Source: an uncultured Clostridia bacterium
GTDB taxonomy: Bacteria; Bacillota; Clostridia; Oscillospirales; Oscillospiraceae
NCBI GenBank assembly: GCA_947649615.1
Contig: CANSSG010000017.1
Location: 1 to 58,803, forward strand
DNA length: 58,803 nucleotides
Direction: 5' to 3'
This document shows positions 48,625 through 56,489 of this stretch, piece by piece. Below the pieces are notes generated by a model. The model worked only from the letters and a program-made list of their open reading frames with translations, was not told the DNA's origin and searched no databases. The translations under genes and the position numbers were made by a program. Every line of letters starts with the position of its first letter. The stretch's first letter is position 1.

Positions 48625-49563
48625 ATGCAGGACGGCAGCGCCCGGGAGATTACATACCTGCGCCTATCTGCAACCAGCCTGTGCAACCTCCGCTGCCGCT
48701 ACTGCATGCCTGCGGAGGGGGCGCCGGAGCGTCCCTGCGCGGAAATCTGCACCATCGGGGAACTGAGCGAGATCGCCCGCCAGGCGGCGGCCCTGGGCAT
48801 ACGGAAAGTCCGCATTACCGGCGGCGAACCGCTGGTCCGGCGCGGCATTGTTACGCTGTGCCGGGACATTGCCGCGCTGGAAGGCGTGGAAGAGCTATGC
48901 CTGACCACCAACGGCACGGCCCTGCCCCAATTCGCCGCCCCCCTGCGGGCAGCGGGGGTAACGCGGCTGAACGTCAGCCTGGACACCCTCCGCCCGGACC
49001 GTTTCGCCCATATAACCCGTACAGGCCGCATAGAGCAGGTATTTGAAGGCCTGCAAGCCGCCGCCGCCGCAGGCTTCACCGGCACAAAGCTGAACGTAGT
49101 CCTGCTGAAAGGCTTTAACGAGGACGAAATTCCCGCTTTCGTAGACCTGGCCCGCCGCTACCCCCTGGAAGTCCGGTTCATCGAATTAATGCCCATTGGC
49201 GAAGGCGTCCATGCGGGATTCCTCCCCGCGTCTGCGGTACTGGAGGCCTGTCCGGAGCTGGAGGCGGCGGGCGCGTCCGGCTCCGCCCGCCGCTACCGCG
49301 TCCCCGGCGGCATGGGGGCGGTAGGCTTAATCGAACCCCTCAGCCACCGCTTCTGCCACCGCTGCGACCGCATCCGGGTGACGGCGGACGGGAAGCTGAA
49401 GCCCTGCCTGCACTCAGGCCAAGAAATCCCCCTCCGGGGTCTCTCCGGCGGGGCGCTGCGGGACGCGATCCGCATGGGCATAGCGTCCAAGCCGCCCCGC
49501 CACTTTCTGCCGGAGGAGGGCCATAGCGGCGCAGGCCGTACAATGAACCAGATCGGAGGATAA
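48625..49563 (+). CDS. moaA: GTP 3',8-cyclase
   Basis: A 312-residue radical-SAM enzyme that catalyses the first step of molybdopterin synthesis from GTP. The SAM iron-sulfur motif [10 protein letters not shown] lies near residue 20. The second cluster is provided by [20 protein letters not shown] near residue 243. [15 protein letters not shown] and [19 protein letters not shown] are typical. The usual C-terminal GG tail is seen as the final QIGG. GAAAGGAGGG precedes the ATG. It heads an eight-gene molybdenum operon and its stop is 2 bases before moaC. Confidence 0.96.
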   Translation: MQDGSAREITYLRLSATSLCNLRCRYCMPAEGAPERPCAEICTIGELSEIARQAAALGIRKVRITGGEPLVRRGIVTLCRDIAALEGVEELCLTTNGTALPQFAAPLRAAGVTRLNVSLDTLRPDRFAHITRTGRIEQVFEGLQAAAAAGFTGTKLNVVLLKGFNEDEIPAFVDLARRYPLEVRFIELMPIGEGVHAGFLPASAVLEACPELEAAGASGSARRYRVPGGMGAVGLIEPLSHRFCHRCDRIRVTADGKLKPCLHSGQEIPLRGLSGGALRDAIRMGIASKPPRHFLPEEGHSGAGRTMNQIGG

Positions 49564-49565
49564 CC

Positions 49566-50036
49566 ATGGAACTGACCCACATCAACGCCCAGGGCCTTGC
49601 CCGGATGGTAGACGTAACGGAAAAACCGCAAACCCACCGCACCGCCCTGGCGGAAGGCTATATCCGCATGTCGCCGGAGACCCTGGCCCTGGTCCGCACC
49701 GGCGGAACGCCCAAAGGCGGCGTACTGGCCGTAGCGCAGGTAGCGGGGATCATGGCGGCAAAGCGGACGCCGGATTGGATACCCATGTGCCACCCCCTGG
49801 GCCTGACGGGGGTAGACATCCAGTTCTCTTTTGAGGAAGACGCCATCCGCATCCAGGCGGAAGCCAGGTGCAAGGGCGAAACCGGCGTGGAAATGGAGGC
49901 GCTGACGGCGGTTTCCGCCGCCGCGCTGACGGTGTACGACATGTGCAAGGCGGTCCAGAAGGACATGGAAATCGGCGGCATCCGGCTCTGCCGCAAGACC
50001 GGCGGCAAAAGCGGCGATTATGAAAAGGAGTGGTGA
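49566..50036 (+). CDS. moaC: Cyclic pyranopterin monophosphate synthase
   Basis: A 156-residue enzyme that completes the second half of the moaA reaction to give cPMP. The family signatures [47 protein letters not shown] and [25 protein letters not shown] are all present, with the conserved catalytic Lys and His residues. It follows moaA by 2 bases and its stop is 1 base before the MOSC gene. Confidence 0.96.
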   Translation: MELTHINAQGLARMVDVTEKPQTHRTALAEGYIRMSPETLALVRTGGTPKGGVLAVAQVAGIMAAKRTPDWIPMCHPLGLTGVDIQFSFEEDAIRIQAEARCKGETGVEMEALTAVSAAALTVYDMCKAVQKDMEIGGIRLCRKTGGKSGDYEKEW

Positions 50037-50037
50037 G

Positions 50038-50481
50038 ATGGCACAGGTTGTATCGGTAAACATCAGCGAGAAAAAAGGGACGGTAAAGCACCCCGTCCCT
50101 GAAATCCACCTGCGCCTCCGCCACGGCATCATAGGCGACGCCCACGCCGGGGACTGGCACCGTCAAATCAGCCTGCTGGCGGAGGAAAGCATTGGGAAAA
50201 TGCGCCGCGCCCTCCCCCAGCTCAAAGCCGGCGCTTTTGCGGAGAACATCAACACCAAGGGCATTGAGCTGAAAGCCCTGCCCATCGGGACCCGCCTGCA
50301 AATCGGCGAAACGGTGGTGGAGGTAACGCAGATTGGCAAGGAGTGCCACAACGACTGCGCCATCAAAAAGGCGGCAGGGGAATGTGTCATGCCCACGGAG
50401 GGCATTTTTGCCATCGTAGTCCGGGAGGGCGCGGTTCGCGCCGGGGACAGCATCCGGATATTAGAGGAGGAAGTGCCATGA
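50038..50481 (+). CDS. MOSC domain-containing protein
   Basis: A 147-residue MOSC-domain protein, a family that binds or transfers sulfur to the molybdenum cofactor. Features include VVSVNISEKKGTVKHPV at the start, GDAHAGDWHRQISLLAEES near residue 40, ENINTKGIELKALPIGTRL and VTQIGKECHNDC with the conserved cysteine of the domain. The best start is ATG 50038 behind AAAGGAGTGGTGAG. Its stop overlaps the next start as ATGA. A role in cofactor sulfuration or carriage is inferred from family and operon. Confidence 0.9.
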   Translation: MAQVVSVNISEKKGTVKHPVPEIHLRLRHGIIGDAHAGDWHRQISLLAEESIGKMRRALPQLKAGAFAENINTKGIELKALPIGTRLQIGETVVEVTQIGKECHNDCAIKKAAGECVMPTEGIFAIVVREGAVRAGDSIRILEEEVP

Positions 50482-51497
50482 AGCTGATCCGCACCCAGGA
50501 CGCGGCAGGCCAGGTTCTCTGCCACGACATGACCCAGATCATCCCCGGCCAGTACAAGGACGCCCGCTTCCGCAAGGGCCACATCGTCCGGGAGGAGGAC
50601 ATTCCCATCCTGCTGTCCATGGGCAAAGAAAATTTGTATGTATGGGAAATGCAGCCGGGGATGGTTCACGAAAACGACGCGGCGGAGCGCCTGTGCGCCC
50701 TCTGCCAGGGCAGCCACATGGAACGCGGCCAAGTGAAGGAGGGCAAATTGGAGCTGACGGCCTCCATTGACGGCCTGTTCCGCGTGGACGGGGCGCGCCT
50801 GAACCGCATCAACCTGTTAGACGGCATCATAATCGCCACCCGCCACGGCGGCACGGCGGTACGCGCGGGGGACAAGCTCTGCGGTACGCGGGTGATCCCT
50901 CTGGTGATAGAGGAGGAAAAGCTGCGGGCGGCGGAAGAGATTGCGGGAACCGCGCCGCTGCTGGAGCTTTTGCCCTGGAAGCTGAAGACCGCCGCCGTCA
51001 TCGCCACCGGCAGCGAGATCGCAAAGGGCCTGGTGGAAGACGCCTTCACCCCGGTAGTGGCGGGGAAATTGTCCGCCTACGGGATTGAAACCATCCGGAC
51101 CTGCAAGCCGGGCGACGATATGGAGACCATTACCCAAGAAATCCTGGCCGCCAAATCCGCAGGCGCCGGCCTGATCCTCTGCACCGGCGGCATGAGCGTA
51201 GACCCTGACGACCGCACCCCCGGCGCCATCAGGGCTTCCGGCGCGGAGATTGCGGCCTACGGCGCGCCGGTTCTGCCGGGGGCCATGTTCCTGCTGGGCT
51301 ATTTTGCGGATGGGACGCCCATTATGGGCCTCCCCGGCTGCGTCATGTACGCGAAGTCCACGATATTCGACCTGGTCCTCCCCCGTGTGGCGGCGGGCGT
51401 CCCCGTCACCCGCCAGGAGATCGCGGCAATGGGCGAGGGCGGCTTATGCCTGGGCTGCAAGGCCTGCACCTATCCCAACTGCGGGTTTGGGAAATGA
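50478..51497 (+). CDS. MoeA-like molybdopterin-binding protein with Cys-rich tail
   Basis: A 339-residue protein with a MoCF-biosynthesis (MPT-binding) domain at about 170-310, including AAVIATGSEIAKG, ILCTGGMSVDPDDRTPG and IMGLPGCVMYAKSTIFD. The N-terminal 160 residues do not look like the full MoeA I/II module, so it is smaller than a standard MoeA (~400). It ends in CLGCKACTYPNCGFGK, with four cysteines that could bind a metal or iron-sulfur cluster. The ATG overlaps the MOSC stop as ATGA. It probably inserts or handles molybdenum in the cofactor. Confidence 0.85.
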   Translation: MKLIRTQDAAGQVLCHDMTQIIPGQYKDARFRKGHIVREEDIPILLSMGKENLYVWEMQPGMVHENDAAERLCALCQGSHMERGQVKEGKLELTASIDGLFRVDGARLNRINLLDGIIIATRHGGTAVRAGDKLCGTRVIPLVIEEEKLRAAEEIAGTAPLLELLPWKLKTAAVIATGSEIAKGLVEDAFTPVVAGKLSAYGIETIRTCKPGDDMETITQEILAAKSAGAGLILCTGGMSVDPDDRTPGAIRASGAEIAAYGAPVLPGAMFLLGYFADGTPIMGLPGCVMYAKSTIFDLVLPRVAAGVPVTRQEIAAMGEGGLCLGCKACTYPNCGFGK

Positions 51498-51553
51498 GCG
51501 GGGGCGTTTTGCGCCCTTCCACCCGCCAAACGCGATATGATGGGGGAACAACG

Positions 51554-52330
51554 ATGAAAAAGCCAGCGGCCCTGTTGCTCGCCTGGATGCTCGCCCTGCT
51601 GCTGGCCGCCTGCGGCCAAGGGGCAGAAGGTCCGGAGCTGACCATTTTCGCCGCCGCTTCCATGCAGGAAGCCCTGACCGAAATCGGGAACGCCTACGCC
51701 GCCCGCCGCCCCGATATAAACCTGGCCTTCCACTTTGAATCCTCCGGCGTCCTCCAAGCCCAAATTCAGGAGGGCGCCGTGTGCGACGTATTCATATCCG
51801 CCGGGCAAAAGCAGATGGACGCCCTGGAAGCCGGGGGCTTTCTGCTGCCCGGCAGCCGTTTCGACCTTCTGGAAAACAAGGTAGTCCTGGCGGTTCCGGC
51901 GGGCAACCCCGCCGGAATCGACAGCTACGGCGGCCTGGAATCCGCCCTGGAGACCGGCACGGTTCTGCTGGCCATAGGCGGCGCGGACGTCCCTGCGGGG
52001 CAGTACGCGCAAAAAATCCTGGCCAGCCTGGGCCTGGACGAATCCGCCCTGGCGGCGGCCGGCAGCCTCACTTACGGCTCCAATGTAAAAGAGACCGCAG
52101 CCCAGGTCAGGGAAGGGACGGTATCCTGCGGCATCATCTACGCCACCGACGCCTATGCGGCGGGCCTTACGGTCGTAGACACGGCAACCGCGGAGATGTG
52201 CGGGCGGGCGGTCTACCCCGCCGCCGCGACGGCGGCGGGGCGCACGGCGGAAGCGGAAGCATTTCTGGCCTATATCCGCACGGAGGGCGGGGCGGTATTA
52301 ACGGACGCGGGCTTCGCGCCCCTGGGGTAA
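51554..52330 (+). CDS. modA: Molybdate ABC transporter substrate-binding lipoprotein
   Basis: A 258-residue binding protein for molybdate or tungstate. The signal KKPAALLLAWMLALLLAAC carries an LAAC lipobox. The mature protein shows ELTIFAAASMQEALTEIGN, LAFHFESSGVLQAQIQEGAVCDVFISAG and ALGG-type lobes with VPAGQYAQKILASLGL, typical of ModA. The start is ATG 51554; longer in-frame versions overlap the moeA-like gene and lack a signal peptide. It is followed after 4 bases by modB. Confidence 0.93.
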   Translation: MKKPAALLLAWMLALLLAACGQGAEGPELTIFAAASMQEALTEIGNAYAARRPDINLAFHFESSGVLQAQIQEGAVCDVFISAGQKQMDALEAGGFLLPGSRFDLLENKVVLAVPAGNPAGIDSYGGLESALETGTVLLAIGGADVPAGQYAQKILASLGLDESALAAAGSLTYGSNVKETAAQVREGTVSCGIIYATDAYAAGLTVVDTATAEMCGRAVYPAAATAAGRTAEAEAFLAYIRTEGGAVLTDAGFAPLG

Positions 52331-52334
52331 GCGA

Positions 52335-53003
52335 ATGGATTGGTTTCCTTTATACAACTCCCTCCGCATTGCGGCGGTATCGACAATTATTGTCTTTTTC
52401 ACCGGCGTCTGCGGCGCTTACTACGCATCCAGGCTGCCCCGCGCGGTAAAGGGCGTCCTGGACGTAGTCCTGACCCTGCCGCTGGTTCTGCCGCCCACGG
52501 TCGTCGGCTATCTCCTGCTGCTGGTGCTAGGGCCAAGGCGGATCATCGGCGCATGGGCGCTGGAAGCGTTTGGCGCGCGCCTGACGATGCAGTGGTGGTC
52601 GGCGGTATTCGCCACGGTAGTGGTGACCTACCCCCTGGTCTACCGGACCGCCCGGGGGGCTTTCGAATCCTTTGACGAGACCCTGGCCCAAGCGGCCCGG
52701 ACCCTGGGGCTGGGCAATGCTTATATTTTCTGGCGCATCCGCATGGCGGTATGCCGCCAGGGGATTCTGGCGGGGACGGTTCTGGCCTTCGCCCGCGCCC
52801 TGGGCGAATACGGGGCCACGTCCATGGTATCCGGCTACACCCCGGGCCGCACGGCCACCATATCCACCACCGTCTACCAGCTCTGGCGCTCCGGCGAAGA
52901 CGGCCAGGCCTTGGGCTGGGTGCTGGTCAACGCAGCCATATCCGCCGCCGTCCTGGTGGCGGTAAACCTGCTGGAACGGCCCAGGAAGGCGGCGGGCGCA
53001 TGA
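52335..53003 (+). CDS. modB: Molybdate ABC transporter permease
   Basis: A 222-residue permease with five or more hydrophobic helices and the BPD_transp_1 domain. VLDVVLTLPLVLPPTVVGYLLL lies near residue 39, the EAA-type coupling loop is seen as ETLAQAARTLGLGNAYIFWRI near residue 116, and ALGEYGATSMVSGYTPGRTAT, characteristic of ModB, is near residue 155. It begins 4 bases after modA and overlaps the modC start as ATGA. Confidence 0.94.
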   Translation: MDWFPLYNSLRIAAVSTIIVFFTGVCGAYYASRLPRAVKGVLDVVLTLPLVLPPTVVGYLLLLVLGPRRIIGAWALEAFGARLTMQWWSAVFATVVVTYPLVYRTARGAFESFDETLAQAARTLGLGNAYIFWRIRMAVCRQGILAGTVLAFARALGEYGATSMVSGYTPGRTATISTTVYQLWRSGEDGQALGWVLVNAAISAAVLVAVNLLERPRKAAGA

Positions 53004-54061
53004 AACTGGAAGCTGCTATCCGCAAACGCTACGGCGCGTTCCAGCTAAACGTCTCCTTCACCGCCGGAAGCGGTGCGCCCCTGGCCCTGCTGGGCGCGTC
53101 GGGTGCAGGCAAGAGCGCGGCCCTGCGGTGCCTGGCCGGCATAGACCGTCCCGACTGGGGGCGGATCACCCTGGACGGCCGGACGCTTTTTGACAGTGAA
53201 CGGCGCATTGACCTCCCCCCCCAGAAGCGCAAAACCGGCTATCTTTTCCAGCAGTACGCCCTATTCCCCCACATGACCGTAGCGCAGAACATTGCCGCCG
53301 GCCTGCGCCGCTTGCCTGCGGCCCGCCGCCGGGCAAGGGCGGCGGAATTAACGGCCCTGTTCCATCTGGAAGGGACGGAGACCCTCTTTCCCCACCAGCT
53401 TTCCGGCGGGCAGCAGCAGCGCACGGCCCTGGCCCGCATCCTGGCGTCAGAGCCGGAGGTGATATTGCTGGACGAACCGCTCTCCGCCCTGGACGGCTAT
53501 CTGCGGGGCCAGATAGAGATGGAGTTGTCGGAGATACTGGAACGCTTCGGCGGGCCATCTATCTGGGTAACCCACGACCTGGGGGAGGCTTGCCGCAACT
53601 GCGCCCAGGTCTGCGTCCTGGACGGGGGCAGGTCCTCCCCGCCCACCGCTTTCCGGACGCTTTTGGAAAACCCCCGGACTGTGGGCGCGGCAAAGATTTC
53701 CGGCTGCGGCAACCTCACGCCGGCCCGCCCCGGCGAAAGGCCGGGGGATATGGAAGCGCCCGCCTGGGGGCTTGTCTTACGCTGCGCCCGCCCCTGGCGG
53801 GAGGGCGCAGCCGTGCTCGGGGTCCGGGAAGACCGCATCCGCCCTGCCGCCCCGGGGGAGGAAAACGCCTTCCCCTGCCATATCCGGCGCATGGCGGAGG
53901 ACTATGGCGCTGTAACCGTGCTCCTGGCCCCGGAAAACGCGCCGGACGCCGGGTCCGTGCTCCGGATGAAAACCAGCAGGGAAGCCTGGGCCAAATACAG
54001 CGGCCGGCAAAGGCTTTACGCCGCCATCCGTCCGGAGGATATTTTTTTATTGGAGGAATGA
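53000..54061 (+). CDS. modC: Molybdate ABC transporter ATPase
   Basis: A 353-residue ATP-binding protein. Walker A LLGASGAGKSAALRCLAG lies near residue 32, the signature QLSGGQQQRTALARIL near residue 132, Walker B VILLDEPLSALDGYLRGQI near residue 154 and the switch WVTHDLGEACRNCAQV. The last 130 residues form a MOP/TOBE-like regulatory part ending near VLRMKTSREAWAKY. The start is ATG 53000, overlapping the modB stop. It is followed by mogA after 3 bases. Confidence 0.94.
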   Translation: MKLEAAIRKRYGAFQLNVSFTAGSGAPLALLGASGAGKSAALRCLAGIDRPDWGRITLDGRTLFDSERRIDLPPQKRKTGYLFQQYALFPHMTVAQNIAAGLRRLPAARRRARAAELTALFHLEGTETLFPHQLSGGQQQRTALARILASEPEVILLDEPLSALDGYLRGQIEMELSEILERFGGPSIWVTHDLGEACRNCAQVCVLDGGRSSPPTAFRTLLENPRTVGAAKISGCGNLTPARPGERPGDMEAPAWGLVLRCARPWREGAAVLGVREDRIRPAAPGEENAFPCHIRRMAEDYGAVTVLLAPENAPDAGSVLRMKTSREAWAKYSGRQRLYAAIRPEDIFLLEE

Positions 54062-54064
54062 CCT

Positions 54065-54562
54065 ATGTTCACAGCGGCAGTTGTAACTGTCAGCGACCGC
54101 AGCTTTCGCGGCGAACGCCCCGACGGCACAGGCCCGGCGGTGGCGGCGCTTCTGGAAAAAGCGGGCTATCAGGTAATAGAAACCGCCATTGTCCCCGACG
54201 AGCAGCCTGAAATTGAAAAGGTGCTGGCCCGTCTGGCGGACGGGTCCGGCGCGGCGCTGATCGCCACTGCCGGCGGCACGGGCTTTTCCCCCCGGGACGT
54301 AACGCCGGAGGCGACCTTAGCGGTCTGCGCCCGTCTCGTACCGGGCATCCCGGAGGCCATGCGGGCGGCGTCCCTGGCGGTCACCCCCCGGGCCATGCTG
54401 TCCCGCGCGGCGGCAGGCATCCGGAACCGCAGCCTGATTATAAACCTCCCCGGCAGCCCCAAAGCGGCGGCGGAGAACCTGGAAGCGGTTCTTCCCGCCC
54501 TGTCCCACGGCCTTGAGATGCTCCGCGGCGGCCCGGCGGACTGCGGGACCCTCACAAAATGA
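54065..54562 (+). CDS. mogA: Molybdopterin adenylyltransferase
   Basis: A 165-residue protein of the MogA/MoaB family, which adenylylates molybdopterin before molybdenum insertion. The motifs are AAVVTVSDRSFRGERPDGTG at the start, LIATAGGTGFSPRDVTPEA near residue 73 and SLIINLPGSPKAAAENLEAV near residue 130. The final gene of the operon, it converges on the minus-strand small-protein cluster, with a 10-base overlap of coding regions. MoaD, MoaE and MoeB are not in the window. Confidence 0.93.
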   Translation: MFTAAVVTVSDRSFRGERPDGTGPAVAALLEKAGYQVIETAIVPDEQPEIEKVLARLADGSGAALIATAGGTGFSPRDVTPEATLAVCARLVPGIPEAMRAASLAVTPRAMLSRAAAGIRNRSLIINLPGSPKAAAENLEAVLPALSHGLEMLRGGPADCGTLTK

Positions 54563-54872
54563 GCAGCAGCCCCAAGGCGATGAGCAGTTCCTCATCCTCC
54601 CCCTCCCTGAGCAGCAGGAACAGGATAAACAGCAGCAGCAAATCCCCGCTGTCCAGGTCTTTGAGGTTAAATTTCTCCAAAATCCCCCCAAGGAACCCCT
54701 TAGCCCCGGAAGGCGGCGGCTGGCGGCGGTTAGACCCAGGACCCGGCTCCGGGCCGGGACCGTGCGCCCCCGCCCCCTCCGGCGGCGGGGGCGGGGGAGG
54801 GGGCGGGGTCTCGTCCTGGACGGGAATCCGCTGATACTGGCCCATATCGTTTCGTATGTAGCGGTTATACAT
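54552..54872 (-). CDS. Proline-rich acidic small protein with Leu-rich tail
   Basis: A 106-residue protein. The N-terminus YNRYIRNDMGQYQRIPVQDE is followed by a run of nine prolines and a Gly/Pro-rich linker, then KGFLGGILEKFNLKDLDSGD. The last 35 residues alternate hydrophobic leucine runs with acidic residues (LLLLFILFLLL, then EGEDEELLIALGLLLIL). Proteins with this DSGDLLLLLILL-type tail recur in sporulating Clostridia, but I know of no function. The ATG overlaps the stop of the upstream gene by 8 bases and has a GGGGGATAA site. It is probably the last gene of a three-gene unit. Confidence 0.7.
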   Translation of the reverse strand: MYNRYIRNDMGQYQRIPVQDETPPPPPPPPPEGAGAHGPGPEPGPGSNRRQPPPSGAKGFLGGILEKFNLKDLDSGDLLLLFILFLLLREGEDEELLIALGLLLIL

Positions 54873-55287
54873 CTTTATCCCCCATGGATTTCAGCAGCTT
54901 TTTCCCGATGCGGATGAGCCTGGCGGTTTTCGCGGCCCGCTCCACCTTATCCCGCCGCTCCGGCTTCAAAAACGGCCTGAGCGCATATAGAAGCTGCATC
55001 CGCTCATCGTTCCCGCCGCCCGCCAGCTCGCCGGCCAGCGGCAGCAGTTTTTGAATCATCGCCGGGTCAACCTGCCCCAGCAAATCCCCCAGCCCCGCGA
55101 GGCCGCCCAGGCCGCCCAGGTCCGGCCCGCCGCCATCGGGGGCGCCGTCCTGGGGCGGGGCGTCCTGGGGCGTCCCATCCTGGGCCGTCCCGCCGCCGGG
55201 GTTGAGGGATTGGGCCAGGTTCATAATCTGGCCCATGGTCTCCGGGTTGGAGAGGATGGCATTCAATTTTTCCTCAAAATCGCTCAA
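54865..55287 (-). CDS. Small hypothetical protein, Pro/Gln/Asp-rich
   Basis: A 140-residue protein of three parts. An N-terminal helix SDFEEKLNAILSNPETMGQI leads into a Gly/Ala/Pro/Asp-rich low-complexity stretch with repeated QDG/QDA units. A C-terminal helical part contains LPLAGELAGGGNDERMQL and LRPFLKPERRDKVERAAKT, ending in KKLLKSMGDKDV. The start is TTG behind a GGAGGGGCGG site. It lies 33 bases after the 85-residue protein and overlaps the following gene, so the three form a tight cluster. No characterised family is recognised. Confidence 0.65.
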   Translation of the reverse strand: MSDFEEKLNAILSNPETMGQIMNLAQSLNPGGGTAQDGTPQDAPPQDGAPDGGGPDLGGLGGLAGLGDLLGQVDPAMIQKLLPLAGELAGGGNDERMQLLYALRPFLKPERRDKVERAAKTARLIRIGKKLLKSMGDKDV

Positions 55288-55320
55288 AACTCCGCCCCTC
55301 CTTCCCGGAAGCCCCGCGCA

Positions 55321-55578
55321 TTATTTTCCGAAACGGTTTCCCAACCGCTGCAATATTTCCGCGCCGCCGGGCGTAGTCGTGATGGTTTGGATCAGCTGCT
55401 TTAGCTGCGCGGTATCGCCCTTGGCGGCATTTTCGGCAATTTTCTGCAAGGACGCCTGGTCCTGGCCCTTGGCCAGGATGTCCGCCAGCGCCTTTGCGTC
55501 CGGCGAATTGGTAAGCCGCTCCATCAGCTTCTTATCCCCCAGCGCTTGCTGGAGTTTAGACTGGTTCATAGGTTTCAT
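55321..55578 (-). CDS. Small hypothetical helical protein
   Basis: An 85-residue, probably all-helical protein starting KPMNQSKLQQALGDKKLMER, with ADILAKGQDQASLQKIAENA in the middle and TTTPGGAEILQRLGNRFGK at the end. The NPETM/SPDAKAL pattern resembles the start of the next protein, which suggests the two share ancestry. ATG 55578 is chosen for its GGGAGGATAT site, and a start further upstream would run through repeat DNA. The function is unknown. Confidence 0.6.
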   Translation of the reverse strand: MKPMNQSKLQQALGDKKLMERLTNSPDAKALADILAKGQDQASLQKIAENAAKGDTAQLKQLIQTITTTPGGAEILQRLGNRFGK

Positions 55579-55633
55579 GCCATATCCTCCCGGTTTGGTT
55601 TCCTTCCAGTATATGAGCCAAAAGCGAAAAAAG

Positions 55634-55667
55634 TTCCCCTCTCCCACCAGTGGTGGGGGAGGGGAAG
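55634..55667. repeat. Intergenic inverted repeat
   Basis: CCCCTCTCCCACCA pairs with TGGTGGGGGAGGGG (one mismatch) around a short centre. It lies next to a partial copy of the MITE end and is presumably part of the same repeat-rich spacer between the nth gene and the small-protein genes. Confidence 0.5.
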
Positions 55668-55682
55668 GAAAATCTGACTTTA

Positions 55683-55722
55683 AGAACCTGTATTCACAGG
55701 CGGCGCCGCCCTGGCGGGGCGG
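55683..55722. repeat. Partial copy of the MITE-like repeat end
   Basis: AGAACCTGTATTCACAGGCG matches 9802-9821 exactly, and the next 20 bases (GCGCCGCCCTGGCGGGGC) are similar to GACGCCGTCTGGGCGGGTC of the full copy. No right-hand inverted end is found nearby, so this looks like a truncated copy. Confidence 0.6.
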
Positions 55723-55747
55723 GGCGCAGCGCTTGGGGATGCAGGTT

Positions 55748-56395
55748 TTACGGCTCTTCCCCGGTCCAATGGTCGCACCAGGGCCTAAGGGTGCAGCTTC
55801 CGCAGTCCGGCCGCCGCGCAACGCACACGGCCCTGCCATGCAGGACCATTCTATGGCAGAAATCGCTGCTTTCCTCCGGCGGGATGCACTTCCGAAGCTG
55901 CATTTCCACCTTCACCGGGTCCTTGCTGCCGTCCGTCAGCCCCAGCAGGCCGGTGATGCGGATGCAGTGGGTGTCGCAGACGTACCCCTCCTGCCCGTAC
56001 ACGTCGCCGAGGATCAGGTTGGCGGTTTTCCGCCCCACCCCGGGCAGGCGGAGCAAATCGGCCATATTATCCGGTACCCGCCCGCCAAATTCTTCCAGCA
56101 GCATCCTGCTGGCAGCGACGATGTCCCTTGCCTTGCTCCGCCAGAACCCGGTAGAATGGATGATCTCGCCCACCTCCTCCTCGGAAGCGGCGGCGAGGGC
56201 TTCCAAGCTAGGAAACCGCCCATAGAGGACGGGGGTAACGAGGTTGACCCGGGCGTCGGTACACTGCGCCGCCAGCCGCACGGAGAACAGCAGCTCATAC
56301 GCCTTATCGGGGTCGAAGGTAAGGGAGCATTCCGCTTCCGGGTAAAGGTTTTTCAATTCCTGAATAATCTCTGATACGGCGGCCTGTTCTTTCAT
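55748..56395 (-). CDS. nth: Endonuclease III
   Basis: A 215-residue DNA glycosylase/AP lyase that removes oxidised pyrimidines. The helix-hairpin-helix LPGVGRKTANLILGDVYG carries the catalytic lysine near residue 118, and the catalytic aspartate lies in CDTHCIRITGLLGL just after it. The C-terminus has the iron-sulfur spacing C-x6-C-x2-C-x5-C (CVARRPDCGSCTLRPWC). ATG 56395 has a GGAGGGGG site and an upstream start was rejected as it adds charged low-complexity sequence. It follows the FAD-dependent gene by 94 bases. Confidence 0.95.
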   Translation of the reverse strand: MKEQAAVSEIIQELKNLYPEAECSLTFDPDKAYELLFSVRLAAQCTDARVNLVTPVLYGRFPSLEALAAASEEEVGEIIHSTGFWRSKARDIVAASRMLLEEFGGRVPDNMADLLRLPGVGRKTANLILGDVYGQEGYVCDTHCIRITGLLGLTDGSKDPVKVEMQLRKCIPPEESSDFCHRMVLHGRAVCVARRPDCGSCTLRPWCDHWTGEEP

Positions 56396-56489
56396 CTCGT
56401 CCCCCTCCAAAAAGTTCCCGGCGAAGTATTTTTTACCGTTATAGGATTCCTGCCTGGCAGCGGCGCCGCGTTTGGCGGCCCTATCCCGC

